Below are positions 1-8,801 of a DNA stretch of 64,000 nucleotides, one piece after another (positions within the stretch are counted from its first letter, which is position 1; each line of letters opens with the position of its first letter). The translations under genes were made by a program, and so were the position numbers. The stretch spans positions 868,001-932,000 of the forward strand of contig CBDHEI010000002.1 in NCBI GenBank assembly GCA_965262055.1. Reading direction: 5' to 3'. The notes below the pieces were generated by a model. That model was not told the origin of the DNA. It ran no database searches and was given only the letters and a program-made list of their open reading frames with translations. Source of the DNA: G958296245 sp965262055 (GTDB lineage Bacteria > Chloroflexota > Dehalococcoidia > Lucifugimonadales > G958296245).

Positions 1-484
1 GTTGTTGCTGATCCTGTTGCTGCTCTTGCTGCTCTTGCTGCTCCTGTTCCTGCTGAATATGCCGAAGCGCAAGCTCCAGGTTGCGCTTCGCGTCCTCGTC
101 GTCCGGGTTCAGCCGCAGCACCTCCTTGTACGCCTCCGCCGCCTTGCCGTACGCCTCTCGGTTGAAGTGGAGGTTGCCCCGGTTGAAATGGATGCTGCCG
201 GTTAGCCCCTCGCCGGCGTTTAGCTGTGCCTGGTCGTAGCTGGACAGTGCGTCATCGTAGCTCTCCTGGCGGTACTGCGAGTTGCCGGAGTTGTAAAAGG
301 GCTCGGGCAGGTCGGGGCTGCTCTCCTGGGCACGCCGGTAGGCCTCGACCGCACCGGCGTAGTCCTGTGCATCGAAGGCGTCGTTGCCCTGGGCGTTCGC
401 CTCAGGGGTCTGGCGCCCGCAGGCGAGCAGGCTCGACGCAAGCAGCGCAAATACGAGCGCCAGTGTCATGATCGTCGTGCACAC
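1..484 (-). CDS. BatC-like TPR lipoprotein, partial (3' end beyond window)
   Basis: This is the last visible gene of the MoxR/Bat operon; its C-terminus lies outside the window. Translation from GTG at 484 gives a signal peptide with a lipobox ending LLAC. TPR-like helices follow (for example an NRGNLHFN stretch and a second helix pair ending LRLNPDD), then a Gln/Glu-rich tail at the window edge. BatC proteins carry TPRs and are encoded beside the VWA proteins BatA and BatB, which is the arrangement here. GTG 484 directly abuts the BatB stop and has a GGGGGAGG Shine-Dalgarno about 8 nt upstream. ATG 469 is in frame and is an alternative start. The protein is probably anchored on the outer face of the membrane and works with the VWA partners (inferred). 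Confidence 0.75.
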   Translation of the reverse strand, partial: MCTTIMTLALVFALLASSLLACGRQTPEANAQGNDAFDAQDYAGAVEAYRRAQESSPDLPEPFYNSGNSQYRQESYDDALSSYDQAQLNAGEGLTGSIHFNRGNLHFNREAYGKAAEAYKEVLRLNPDDEDAKRNLELALRHIQQEQEQQEQQEQQQDQQQ

Positions 485-1561
485 CTAGGCCGCCTCCCCC
501 GCCGATGGCCGGCTGCCTGGCTGTAGCCGCCCCAGGCGTGGCAGCTTCCACGGCAGCAGCGGCGCGCCCACCCTGTCGGGCATCAGCTCAGCTAGCGCCA
601 GGGCCGCCAGGGCCAGCAGCAGGAATACCTGGAACCGCTCTATGCCGCGGGTCTCCTCCTCGCTCTGCAGCGAGGCCCTCTGCAGGTCCTCCATTTCCGC
701 GGCCAGGTCCGCGACGGCGCTGCCGACGGCCGTGGCGCGATAGTAGCTGCCTCCAGTCTCCCGCGCGATCTGGCGCAACGTCTCCTCGTCGAGCTTGGAG
801 AGCACGGTCTCGCCGGAGCTGTCCCGCTTGTAGCCCACGACGCGACCTGACTCATCGTAGCTGGGTACGGGCTCGCCGTCCGGGGAGCCTATGCCGATGG
901 TGTACACGACAACGCCCTGCTCGGCGGCCCTGCGCGCCGCCGCCGAAGTGTCCCCCTCGTGGCTCTCGCCGTCGGTCATGAGCACGATCACCTTCTGGCT
1001 TGACCGTTTGGCGTCGAACCCGGCTATGGCCGCGTCGATCGCCTCCGCGATGGCCGTCCCCCGCCGGGAGACGGCATCTGGCTCGGCGCCGTCCAGGAAG
1101 ACACGCGCGGTCCCGTAGTCGAAGGTCAGGGGGAGCTGGAGAAAGGCCGCTCCGGCAAACAGCACCAGCCCGACCTCGTCTCCGGCGAGCCGTCCCATCA
1201 TGTCCGCCGTCTCCAGCTTGGCGCGCTCCAGCCTGTTCGGTCTGACATCCTTCGCCAGCATGCTGGGTGAGACATCCAGCGCGAAGATGACCTGCAAGCC
1301 CTGGCGCTCTATGGTCGTAACGCTGCTGCCCCACTGAGGGCGCGCCAAGGCGAACAGGATTAGCGCCAAGGCAGCAATCCACAGAGCGGCTCGCAGCCTC
1401 CGCCCCGGCCTGTGCACCGTGTCGGCCAGCAGCCTGATAAGCGCCGGGTCGCCCAAGCTGGCCAGCGCCGATTGACGGCGGCGCGCGGCCCAGACGAACA
1501 GCGCCAGCACCGCAGGGAGCAGCGCCGCGCCGTAAAGGAAATGCAGGTCTCCGAATGACAT
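485..1561 (-). CDS. BatB-like VWA-domain membrane protein
   Basis: A 358-aa protein with two hydrophobic segments near the N-terminus (about residues 8-25 and 58-73), a VWA domain, and a C-terminal membrane segment (about 313-331). The MIDAS metal site is visible as DVSPS (96-100), fitting DxSxS. The LFAGAAF stretch is typical of Bat VWA domains. It starts 2 nt after the BatA stop and its own stop abuts BatC, so it is co-transcribed. Bat proteins are linked to MoxR ATPases and to stress or oxygen tolerance in other bacteria. The function here is inferred from the operon, and the client is unknown. Confidence 0.85.
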   Translation of the reverse strand: MSFGDLHFLYGAALLPAVLALFVWAARRRQSALASLGDPALIRLLADTVHRPGRRLRAALWIAALALILFALARPQWGSSVTTIERQGLQVIFALDVSPSMLAKDVRPNRLERAKLETADMMGRLAGDEVGLVLFAGAAFLQLPLTFDYGTARVFLDGAEPDAVSRRGTAIAEAIDAAIAGFDAKRSSQKVIVLMTDGESHEGDTSAAARRAAEQGVVVYTIGIGSPDGEPVPSYDESGRVVGYKRDSSGETVLSKLDEETLRQIARETGGSYYRATAVGSAVADLAAEMEDLQRASLQSEEETRGIERFQVFLLLALAALALAELMPDRVGAPLLPWKLPRLGRLQPGSRPSAGEAA

Positions 1562-1563
1562 GC

Positions 1564-2565
1564 CTAGGGCGCCCTCCTCAGCACCGTGCTGCCGAGCAGC
1601 GCCTCCAACAGAAGCAGCGAGACGGCAGGAACAAGCGCCCAGGCTGCAAGCTCTTGGTACCGGGTGAAGACCTGCACCTCTACCTCAGACTTCTCCAGCG
1701 CGTCGATCTCGTCGTAGACCTGGCGGAGCCCCTCGGCGTCCGCAGCGCGGAAGTACTTTCCGCCGGTAAGCTCTGCGACCCGCCTCAGTATCTCCTCGTC
1801 CAGGTCGCTCTCCCGGTATATGACCCGTTCGCCGAACAGGCCGGGGGCCGGAAATGGGACCAACCCGGGTTGGCCCGCCCCTATGGCATAGACCTTGATT
1901 CCGAGCGCCTCCACTGCGACGGCGGCCGTGAACGGGTCGACCTGCCCCGCGTTGTTGGCCCCGTCGGTCAGCAGGACGACGATCCTATTCTCCGCCGTGG
2001 AGTCCTTCAGCATGTTGGCTGCCGTGGCCAGTCCCAGGCCGATGGCGGTGCCGTCCTCAACCCGAAGCTCCCCCGCCAGCTGGACCTCGTCCAGCCTGTC
2101 CTGCAACGCCGAGTGGTCTATGGTGGGTGGGCTGCTGACGAACGCATCGCCGGCGAAGACGACCAGCCCGATCCTGTCGTAGCCGCGGCTCTCGATGAAG
2201 TCGCCGATGACTTCCTTGGAAGCGTCCAGCCGGTTGTTGGGCTGAAAATCTAGGGACGACATGCTGCCCGATATGTCGAGCGCCAAGGCGATGTCCACGC
2301 CCTCTCCCTTGATCAGCTCCGTGGCCTCGCTCGTCTGCGGGCGCGCCGCCGCCACCACCACCAGCGCCACGGCCAGCAATCGCAGTACGCGCAGCCCCGG
2401 GGTCAGCCTGGTCCGCCACGACGCGGGCGCCGCTGCCATGGAGGTGTCCGAGAAGCGGAGCGCCGCAGGAGCGCTCCGCCCCCGCAGCCACCGCGGCGCG
2501 AATGCCAGCAGCGGCACCGCAAGCAGGCCAAGAAGCAGCCACGGAGTGGCGAACCCGATGCTCAT
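1564..2565 (-). CDS. BatA-like VWA-domain membrane protein
   Basis: A 333-aa paralogue of the next gene in the operon. It has N-terminal membrane segments (about 8-23 and 58-74), a VWA domain with a canonical MIDAS DISGS (97-101) followed by Met, a second VWA motif TDGANN, and a C-terminal hydrophobic helix. The chosen ATG (2565) overlaps the stop of the upstream BatD-like gene as ATGA, which indicates translational coupling. A longer open frame to 2862 exists but would overlap the upstream gene by about 300 nt, so it was rejected. BatA and BatB presumably form a membrane complex serviced by the MoxR ATPase. Confidence 0.87.
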   Translation of the reverse strand: MSIGFATPWLLLGLLAVPLLAFAPRWLRGRSAPAALRFSDTSMAAAPASWRTRLTPGLRVLRLLAVALVVVAAARPQTSEATELIKGEGVDIALALDISGSMSSLDFQPNNRLDASKEVIGDFIESRGYDRIGLVVFAGDAFVSSPPTIDHSALQDRLDEVQLAGELRVEDGTAIGLGLATAANMLKDSTAENRIVVLLTDGANNAGQVDPFTAAVAVEALGIKVYAIGAGQPGLVPFPAPGLFGERVIYRESDLDEEILRRVAELTGGKYFRAADAEGLRQVYDEIDALEKSEVEVQVFTRYQELAAWALVPAVSLLLLEALLGSTVLRRAP

Positions 2566-3587
2566 GACGCGTCCACCAGTGCGGCCTGCCCGCCGATGTC
2601 CGCCCCGCCCTGCTCTTCGGCCTCTGGCAGGGGCCGCGTGGCCTCCAGGAGGCGGCGGGCCCGGTCTATGACACCGTCCGCCTCCGCTGCGCCGGGCGCG
2701 TACTTGGCGAACTTGACGAGATCGCAGTCCTCCAGCAGGCCGACCGTCCATCGCGACGGCTCCAGCGCCATCGAGATCCGGCGCAGCTCCCTGCGTATCT
2801 CGCCGGTGGTCAGGTCGATGGCCGGCAGGCCGAAACCCGCATCCAGGTACTCGCGGATGCAATCCGACAAGCGGACGTAGTGGGCCATGACCCGGCCCTG
2901 GGACAGCAACCCCATGCTCTCTATCTCGTCCAGCTCGTCCCGCGCCTTCTCATAAGGCGACCGCGGATCGACGAACGGCGCCGCCTCGGATACGGCCGCC
3001 CGGCGGCGCGCGACGATGTAGTAAGCGGCGGTTGCCACCGCCGCGATGAGGACGAGCGGCACCGCAAACCAGGGCCAGAGTGGAGGTAATGAGAGCACCT
3101 CCTGGGGCCTGATGTCCCTGAGATCGAGGTCGTCTTCGCCAAGCACGGAGACGATATTGACCGTGGCCATGGGCGCCGCGATGTCCGTCATCTTCCCGGA
3201 AGGGTCGCGCACGGTTACGAGAAGCTCCGGCGTCGAGTGCTCCCCCGGCGCGAACAGAACTATCTCGATCGTCTGGCTGATCGACGAGGAGCCGTCGTCG
3301 CGGTCCTCTACCACGGCGGGCGACTGCGACCGCACTTCGAAGGCGCCCCACGAGCGCGGGAGCACAGGCAGGATGACCTGGAACCCTGTGGAGTACGTAG
3401 CTTCCAGCGTGAGGGGGACCACTTCGCCAACGGTGAATTCCCCCTCCGGGGCCTTGAAGCTCATGCCGACGCGGTCGCTGCTCTGTGCATGGGCGGTCGC
3501 GCCGTAGGTCGCGATCAGCACGGCGGCCAGAAGGGAGAGAATCACGCGGGGCGAGGTGGCCGTTCGCACGCGGGCGCACCTCCTCAT
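2562..3587 (-). CDS. BatD-like exported membrane protein of the MoxR operon
   Basis: A 341-aa protein with an N-terminal signal sequence (hydrophobic about 14-34, ending AHAQ). A beta-rich extracytoplasmic region follows to about residue 170, then one membrane helix (about 172-195) and a cytoplasmic helical tail. In the tail, the HYVRLSDCIREYLDAGFG stretch resembles the C-terminal part of BatD/DUF4381-type proteins found with MoxR and DUF58 genes. Its ATG overlaps the DUF58 stop and its stop overlaps the BatA start. The assignment rests on this position and domain layout; sequence recognition alone is modest. Confidence 0.65.
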   Translation of the reverse strand: MRRCARVRTATSPRVILSLLAAVLIATYGATAHAQSSDRVGMSFKAPEGEFTVGEVVPLTLEATYSTGFQVILPVLPRSWGAFEVRSQSPAVVEDRDDGSSSISQTIEIVLFAPGEHSTPELLVTVRDPSGKMTDIAAPMATVNIVSVLGEDDLDLRDIRPQEVLSLPPLWPWFAVPLVLIAAVATAAYYIVARRRAAVSEAAPFVDPRSPYEKARDELDEIESMGLLSQGRVMAHYVRLSDCIREYLDAGFGLPAIDLTTGEIRRELRRISMALEPSRWTVGLLEDCDLVKFAKYAPGAAEADGVIDRARRLLEATRPLPEAEEQGGADIGGQAALVDAS

Positions 3588-4471
3588 CGGGCCTGCCTGC
3601 GGGCCCGCGCCGTGAAGAACGCCATCAGCCCCGAGACGTAGTCCCTGTCGGGGGCCACCGTGATCCGGTCCACGCCTGCGCGGGCCATCAGCGTCCTCCT
3701 GTCAGTTTCGGCCCGCGCCGCCCGGTCCGCAAACTGCCGCCGCCACGTCGGGTCGCTCGTGTCCACGAGCATCATCTCGCCCGTCTCGGCGTCCTGCAAG
3801 GAGAGCAGGCCCACGTCCGCGACCTCCCGTTCCATCGGGTCGCTCAGCTGGACGGCCACGACGTCGTGGCGCCTGTTGGTCACCGCCAGGGAGCGCCTGT
3901 AGCTCTCCACGTCGGCCAGGAAGTCGGAGATCACGAACACGATGCTCTGCCGCTTCAGGACGCGATTCACGGTATCCAGCGCGAGTCCTATGTCTGTGCC
4001 GCGCCCCGTCGGCTCGAATACCAGCACGTCCCTAATGAGCCTCAGCACATGGCGCCTACCCTTGCGGGGCGGCACCAGCAGCTCGACCCCGCCAGTGAAT
4101 ATCAACAGCCCAACCTTGTCGTTGTTAGTCGTCGCCGCGTAAGAGAGCACCGCCGCCAGCTCGGCCGCCAGCTCCCGCCTCAACCGGCCCGTACTGCCAA
4201 AGTCGGCAGAGCCGCTTGCGTCCAGCACCAACATCACCGTCGTCTCCCGCTCTTCGTGGTACCTGCGCACGTACGGAGAGCCTATGCGGGCGGTCACGTT
4301 CCAGTCGATCCTCCTCACGTCGTCGCCCGGGTTGTACGGGCGAACCTCGTCGAACTCCATGCCCTGGCCCTTGAAGACCGAGTGGTAACGGCCCGCGAAG
4401 TTGTCCGCGACCACGCGGCGGGTGCTGAGTTCGATCCGCCTGATCTTGCGTACGAGCTCCGGGGTCAGCAT
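3584..4471 (-). CDS. DUF58 domain protein (MoxR partner)
   Basis: A 295-aa soluble protein. The DUF58 hallmark is clear: a VRPYNPGDDVRRIDWNVTAR stretch at about residues 43-62. It is followed by a VWA-like core with DASGS (84-88). The family is almost always encoded next to a MoxR ATPase and is thought to bridge the ATPase and the VWA membrane proteins. Here the start lies directly after the MoxR stop with no gap, and its end overlaps the BatD-like gene. No catalytic activity can be read from the sequence. Confidence 0.92.
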   Translation of the reverse strand: MLTPELVRKIRRIELSTRRVVADNFAGRYHSVFKGQGMEFDEVRPYNPGDDVRRIDWNVTARIGSPYVRRYHEERETTVMLVLDASGSADFGSTGRLRRELAAELAAVLSYAATTNNDKVGLLIFTGGVELLVPPRKGRRHVLRLIRDVLVFEPTGRGTDIGLALDTVNRVLKRQSIVFVISDFLADVESYRRSLAVTNRRHDVVAVQLSDPMEREVADVGLLSLQDAETGEMMLVDTSDPTWRRQFADRAARAETDRRTLMARAGVDRITVAPDRDYVSGLMAFFTARARRQAR

Positions 4472-5464
4472 CTACGGTACTTCTACGTGGTCCAGAATCC
4501 TGCGGACGATCGAGTCGGTCGTAACCTCCTCCGCCTCCGCCTCGTACGTCGTGATGACCCGGTGCCGCAGCACGTCCGGGGCAAGCTGCTTGACGTCCTC
4601 GGGCGTCACGTAGCCGCGCCCCCTCAGGAAGGCGTGCGCCCGCGCCGCCTGGATCAGGTATATGCTCGCCCTGGGCGACGCCCCGAATGCGACCAAGGAG
4701 CGAAGCTCCGACAAGCCGTCCGTCGACGGATGCCGGGTCTCACGCACTATGTCCAGCACGTACTCCTTGACCTTCTCGTCGACGTATATCTGGCGTACCA
4801 CCTCCCGTGCCCGCGCTATGTCGTCGAGGTCGATCACGGGGCTCACCGGCGGAATGGTCTGGCCGGTCATCCGGTCGACGATCATCCGCTCCTCGTCTCG
4901 TGCCGGATAGTCCACCAACACCTTGAGCATGAACCGGTCCACCTGCGCCTCCGGCAGGGGGTACGTGCCCTCCTGCTCGATGGGGTTCTGCGTGGCGAGC
5001 ACCAAGAATACATCCTCCAGCGGGTAGGTCGTGCCGGCGATGGTCACCTGGCGCTCCTGCATCGCCTCCAGCAGCGCGCTCTGCACCTTCGCGGGCGCGC
5101 GGTTCACCTCGTCGGCAAGCACGAGATTGGCGAAGACCGGCCCCTTGTGGACGCTGAACTCGGCGGTGCGCGGGTTGTATATCTGGGTGCCTATCAGGTC
5201 CGCGGGTAGCAGGTCAGGAGTGAACTGGAGGCGGGAGAAACGGGCGTCGATGGCCTGGGCCAGCGTCTTGACGAGCAGGGTTTTGGCGAGCCCCGGAACG
5301 CCCTCCAGAAGGATGTGGCCGTCCGCCAGCAGTCCAACTAGCGCCCGCTCCACCAGAGCGTCCTGGCCCACGAGCACCTTCCTGATCTCTCCCAGGAGGT
5401 CGTGGAGGAACAGGGCCTCTTTCTCTACCTCCCGGTTCATCTCCCCGATACCGGTCAGGTTCAT
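4472..5464 (-). CDS. moxR: MoxR-family AAA+ ATPase
   Basis: A 330-aa AAA+ ATPase. Walker A is GVPGLAKT (55-62), Walker B is LVLADE (114-119), and the sensor-1 stretch reads LATQNP. It is the first gene of the Bat operon. MoxR proteins act as chaperone-like ATPases that mature or activate VWA partners. The start at 5464 is set by a strong AAGGAGA Shine-Dalgarno 5-6 nt upstream. The open frame continues to 5536, but that extension has low-complexity sequence and no ribosome site. The 290 bp upstream separate it from the divergent lipoprotein gene, so the operon promoter should lie there. Confidence 0.93.
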   Translation of the reverse strand: MNLTGIGEMNREVEKEALFLHDLLGEIRKVLVGQDALVERALVGLLADGHILLEGVPGLAKTLLVKTLAQAIDARFSRLQFTPDLLPADLIGTQIYNPRTAEFSVHKGPVFANLVLADEVNRAPAKVQSALLEAMQERQVTIAGTTYPLEDVFLVLATQNPIEQEGTYPLPEAQVDRFMLKVLVDYPARDEERMIVDRMTGQTIPPVSPVIDLDDIARAREVVRQIYVDEKVKEYVLDIVRETRHPSTDGLSELRSLVAFGASPRASIYLIQAARAHAFLRGRGYVTPEDVKQLAPDVLRHRVITTYEAEAEEVTTDSIVRRILDHVEVP

Positions 5465-5757
5465 GTACGTCTCCTTAAGGCCGGAGGCCGGCGCCTTGTT
5501 GTGTGGCGTTGCGGGGCACACACAACGGGCCCGCAACGGGTGTCATGAGCTATAACGTCCACTATATTCGTTACGTTAGCGCGGGGCCGGCCGGTTTGGA
5601 CGGCTCGGGTACAAGCTGCTGCGCGCGCCCAGGCCGTGGGTCTTGGAGGGAGGCAAAAGCGGTCAGATGCCAGCGCTCTTCCGCAACAAGGCTCTGTCTT
5701 CCAGCCATGCACACCTGCTTTGCTATGATCGTAAGGAGGAAGTTAGTACGGGTCGCT
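5465..5757. other. Divergent intergenic region with an inverted repeat
   Basis: This gap lies between the divergent moxR operon and the lipoprotein gene. It contains an AT-rich patch with the inverted repeat TAACGT-N14-ACGTTA (5553-5578), which could be an operator. No clear sigma-70 promoter could be assigned to the moxR operon. On the plus strand TGCTATGAT (5721-5729) looks like an extended -10 element, but it lies so close to the AAGGAGGA ribosome site that the transcript start would fall within it. Confidence 0.3.
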
Positions 5758-6273
5758 ATGAAGAAAATCTATGGACTTCTGCTTGCTCTCGCGTTGGCCA
5801 TCACGCCAGCCGGCTGCGTGACGGGTAGCGTCGAGGAACCGGAAGTGGACCAAGAACAGGTAGTCGCGGAGCTACGAGGGCGATCTTTCCGTCAGTTCGT
5901 TCCCTCTATGGACGCGAGTCCCAGGAAGGCCGTCGTCTTCGATTTCCACGGAGGGGTCCAACTCTGGGCCCAGTACTCCAGGGACAACCGGGCGGTGAAC
6001 GAGTGGGAGATCGGCGCGGACGACTACCGGGTCGAAGGGAGTCGCGGCGGCTCCGAAGTAACTATCTACTTCAACGACCCGAGGTCGGCGCAGCAGTTCC
6101 CAGACAGGTGCGAGGACTGTATCCCAAGCTCAGGCTTCTCCATCTCCATCAGAAACGTCTTCGACAGCGAGAAGATATCGTTCAAGCTGAACGATCCTGG
6201 GAACACCCTACCTCCCCCGTTCCCGGTATTCGAGTCGTGGACGAAGTTCAGGGAGGACGAGATCTTCGATTGA
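5758..6273 (+). CDS. Small hypothetical lipoprotein
   Basis: A 171-aa protein that is not recognised as a named family. The start at ATG 5758 gives a short Lys-rich N-region (MKKIYG), a hydrophobic core and a probable lipobox ending PAGC, so it is likely an exported lipoprotein. The mature part is acidic and predicted mostly beta. It contains a Cys pair (CEDC) in the middle. An AAGGAGGA site lies 17 nt upstream of this ATG, farther than ideal; an in-frame ATG at 5725 would precede that site and is unlikely. It stands alone between the Bat operon and hflKC. Confidence 0.6.
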   Translation: MKKIYGLLLALALAITPAGCVTGSVEEPEVDQEQVVAELRGRSFRQFVPSMDASPRKAVVFDFHGGVQLWAQYSRDNRAVNEWEIGADDYRVEGSRGGSEVTIYFNDPRSAQQFPDRCEDCIPSSGFSISIRNVFDSEKISFKLNDPGNTLPPPFPVFESWTKFREDEIFD

Positions 6274-6423
6274 GAAGCGCACTCGTCGTGTTGTCAATAG
6301 CTTGCGGGCGCGGCGGCGATTATCGGAAACTTCCCGCTGAGCTGCGACGGCGCCTCCCGAAGCCCAAGCCCAGAGCGCGCCGCGCCGCGGGTGTGCTAAG
6401 ATGAATCTGTTGTGTGAGATCAC

Positions 6424-7470
6424 GTGAGTGGGAGTCAGATGTTCAGGCAGGACGAGCCAGAAGTAAACGTAGAGCAGATACTGGGAAGGTTCCGGGCGTT
6501 CTTCGGCCGCTTCCGCCTCGGTGGAGTGGGCGTCGGCCTGTTCGGCTTCGTCATCATAGCGGCCGTGATCGCCGCCGTTATCTGGCTATCCTCCGGCTTC
6601 TACACTGTGCAGCCCGGCGAAGAGGCGGCTATCCGCACCTTCGGCGCCATTACCAAAAACCCCCCGGGAGCGATGCTGGGCGGCTCCGATCCGGGCCTCC
6701 ACTGGTGGTGGCCGTCGCCGATAGGGACCTTTGCAAAACTCCAGGTGCAGGAGGTCAGACGGCTCGAGCTGGGGTTCCGCGGCGAGACGCCCTTCCCGGC
6801 GGAGTCGCTGATGATAACCGGCGACGAAGAGCCCCAGATCGTCGACGCCCAGCTCCTTGTCCAGTACAACATCAAGAACATAGAGCAGTTCCTGTTCAGG
6901 GTCGCCGACCCTGACGGTGCGGTCCTGAAAAGCGCGGCGGAGACCTCGCTCCGGCAGGTGGTGGGCCAGCTCAGCATCGACGACGTGCTGGTGAACCGAG
7001 AGATCGTCGAGTCGGGGACCAAGGCCCTGCTGCAGAGCCTCCTGGATCAGTACGAGACTGGCATCAACATCACCGAAGTCAAGCTACAGAGTGTGCTTCC
7101 TCCGCCCCAGGTCCAACCTGCCTTCGACGACGTGAACGTCGCCATCGAGGAGAAGCAGCAGACAATCAACCTCGCGCAAGCCTACGAGGCGGACATCCTG
7201 CCCAAGGCCCTCGGAGACGCCCGGCGCACGGTCAGGGCCTCGGAGGCGTTCAGGGCAGAGCAGATCAACATAGCCACCGGCAAGGCCGAGCGCTTCGTCG
7301 CCATCCTGAGCGAGTATCTGAAGGCCAAGGACATCACCCGGCAGAGGCTCTACCTCGACGCCATGGAGGACATCCTGCCCGGGGTGACCAAGTTCATCGT
7401 AGACCCCAGCGTCAATATTGTGCTCGTGTCCGGAGACGGCGGCGTCGTGCCGCTGCCGAGCCAGGAGTAA
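6424..7470 (+). CDS. hflK: SPFH/band-7 protein, HflK-like
   Basis: A 348-aa membrane protein with a single N-terminal transmembrane helix (about 40-60) followed by an SPFH/band-7 domain. The YTVQPGEEAAIRTFG opening, the QYNIKNIEQFLFRV segment and the C-terminal GVTKFIVDP tail are typical of HflK. HflK and HflC form a large membrane complex that surrounds and regulates the FtsH protease. It is followed 6 nt later by hflC. The GTG at 6424 is used; an in-frame ATG at 6439 is an alternative, since neither has a strong ribosome site. Confidence 0.9.
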   Translation: MSGSQMFRQDEPEVNVEQILGRFRAFFGRFRLGGVGVGLFGFVIIAAVIAAVIWLSSGFYTVQPGEEAAIRTFGAITKNPPGAMLGGSDPGLHWWWPSPIGTFAKLQVQEVRRLELGFRGETPFPAESLMITGDEEPQIVDAQLLVQYNIKNIEQFLFRVADPDGAVLKSAAETSLRQVVGQLSIDDVLVNREIVESGTKALLQSLLDQYETGINITEVKLQSVLPPPQVQPAFDDVNVAIEEKQQTINLAQAYEADILPKALGDARRTVRASEAFRAEQINIATGKAERFVAILSEYLKAKDITRQRLYLDAMEDILPGVTKFIVDPSVNIVLVSGDGGVVPLPSQE

Positions 7471-7476
7471 GCGGTG

Positions 7477-8679
7477 ATGAAGCTGATTGCCGCCCTGATC
7501 GTAATAGCCGCCATCGCTGCGGGGCTTCTGGGACCGCAGTTTCTGTTCGTGGTCGACGAAACCCAGGCCGCGATAGTCACGCGCCTCGGCGAGCCGCGCC
7601 GCTCCATCGTCAGCCCTGGACTCTACGCCAAGTCGCCTTTCGTGGAGACGGTAACCTACTTCGACAAGCGCTCCACCCTCTTCGACGCAGACCCCGACTC
7701 CTTCCTTACCCAGGACAAGAAGAGGCTGATAATCGACGCTTACGCGATAGGCAGAATCGAAGACCCATTGAGGTTCTTCGAGTCCGTGCGGACTGCGAGG
7801 GGCGCCGAGCAGCGGGGCAAGGACATAGTCGTATCCGACATGAAGATCGAGATCGCCAACGACCTCCAGATCGACGTCATCCGGGACCGCCGCGAGGCGA
7901 TCATGAACAAGGTCACCGAGACGGTGACGCCGAAGCTGGCCACCTTCGGCATCGACACGGTCGACGTTCGGCTCAAGCGCGCCGACTTCCCCCCTCAGAT
8001 CGCGTCCAGCGTCTATGCGAACATGGACGCCGAGCGCAAGCGCATCGCTAACGCGGAAAGGGCGGAAGGCTCCAGGCAAGACCTAGAGATCAGGGCCGAC
8101 GTGGACAGGCGCGCAACCATTATTCGCGCCGAGGCCCAGAGGGATGCCTCCATAATCGAGGGGTGCGGCATTGCGGAGGCGAACGCCATCTATGCGGACG
8201 CCTTCAGCCGGGATCCCGAGTTCTACAGGTTCCAGCGCTCGCTTGAGGTCTTCAAGACCTCGCTCACGGAGAACATGGTCGCTGTCGGGTCGGCGGCGGA
8301 CCTCGGCCAGTTGTTCGGCGAGGTACGCGAGGGAGTGGCCGAGTCCGTCAAGTTGTCCGATGACGAGGGAAGCGACAATCTCTCTTTCGACGTTGGCCCC
8401 AACTGCGCGCGGGTAGCGGCCGCGCAGCTCCTCGCCGGTGAGCTGGTGGTCGACCAGTCCGAGATCGAGTTGGTAAGCTTCCGCCAGGTGGACTGGCCCG
8501 ACTCGAGCCTGGGATGCCCTCAGGAAGGCCGGTTTTACATCGAGGGCGTCGTGCCCGGATACGAGCTACTCTTAGACTACGAGGGCACCTCCTACCAGAT
8601 CCACTCCAACGAATTCGGCTCGCGCCAGATCACCTGCAACATCACCCAGCAGCAGGAACCCGAGTCCCCCAGCCCATAG
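7477..8679 (+). CDS. hflC: HflC-like SPFH protein with extra C-terminal domain
   Basis: A 400-aa protein; HflC homologues are usually about 290-330 aa. The N-terminal membrane helix (about 3-22), the FVVDETQAAIVTRLGEP opening and the ADFPPQIASSVYANMDAERK stretch identify HflC. After about residue 305 there is an added domain of roughly 95 residues. It contains a WPDSSLGCPQEG motif, a VPGYELLLDYEG motif and a closing Cys, a pattern I associate with small secreted domains in Chloroflexota lipoproteins. AGGAG at 7463-7467 serves either ATG 7477 or GTG 7474. The fusion would place this domain on the SPFH cage. Confidence 0.88.
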   Translation: MKLIAALIVIAAIAAGLLGPQFLFVVDETQAAIVTRLGEPRRSIVSPGLYAKSPFVETVTYFDKRSTLFDADPDSFLTQDKKRLIIDAYAIGRIEDPLRFFESVRTARGAEQRGKDIVVSDMKIEIANDLQIDVIRDRREAIMNKVTETVTPKLATFGIDTVDVRLKRADFPPQIASSVYANMDAERKRIANAERAEGSRQDLEIRADVDRRATIIRAEAQRDASIIEGCGIAEANAIYADAFSRDPEFYRFQRSLEVFKTSLTENMVAVGSAADLGQLFGEVREGVAESVKLSDDEGSDNLSFDVGPNCARVAAAQLLAGELVVDQSEIELVSFRQVDWPDSSLGCPQEGRFYIEGVVPGYELLLDYEGTSYQIHSNEFGSRQITCNITQQQEPESPSP

Positions 8680-8692
8680 CTCGCCCCCGACG

Positions 8693-8720
8693 AGCGAGGG
8701 CCGATCGCTCTGCCCTCGCT
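8693..8720 (+). terminator. Stem-loop after hflC
   Basis: A perfect 9-bp inverted repeat, AGCGAGGGC / GCCCTCGCT, with a 10-nt loop lies just after hflC and before the coaE promoter. There is only a short pyrimidine tail and no long T-run, so termination is likely but not certain. Confidence 0.5.
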
Positions 8721-8736
8721 TCCCGCGCCATCGCTA

Positions 8737-8766
8737 TTGACCCCTCAAGTTGCCCGTTGCTAGAAT
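8737..8766 (+). promoter_or_regulatory. Sigma-70-type promoter of coaE
   Basis: TTGACC (8737-8742) and TAGAAT (8761-8766) are separated by 18 nt, ending about 36 nt before the coaE ATG. Position and hexamers fit a housekeeping promoter. It directly follows the hflC stem-loop. Confidence 0.6.
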
Positions 8767-8801
8767 GTCGGGTGCTGCCGAACACGCAGCTTGGAGCCCA
8801 T

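Noticed and set aside
1..55. A run of repeated trinucleotides resembling a microsatellite
   Set aside because: On the minus strand it encodes the Gln/Glu-rich tail of the TPR lipoprotein, so it is coding low complexity.
3485..5209. A 574-codon plus-strand open frame opposite moxR and DUF58
   Set aside because: It is the antisense of two clear family members in GC-rich DNA and encodes Arg/His/Val-rich sequence with no motif.
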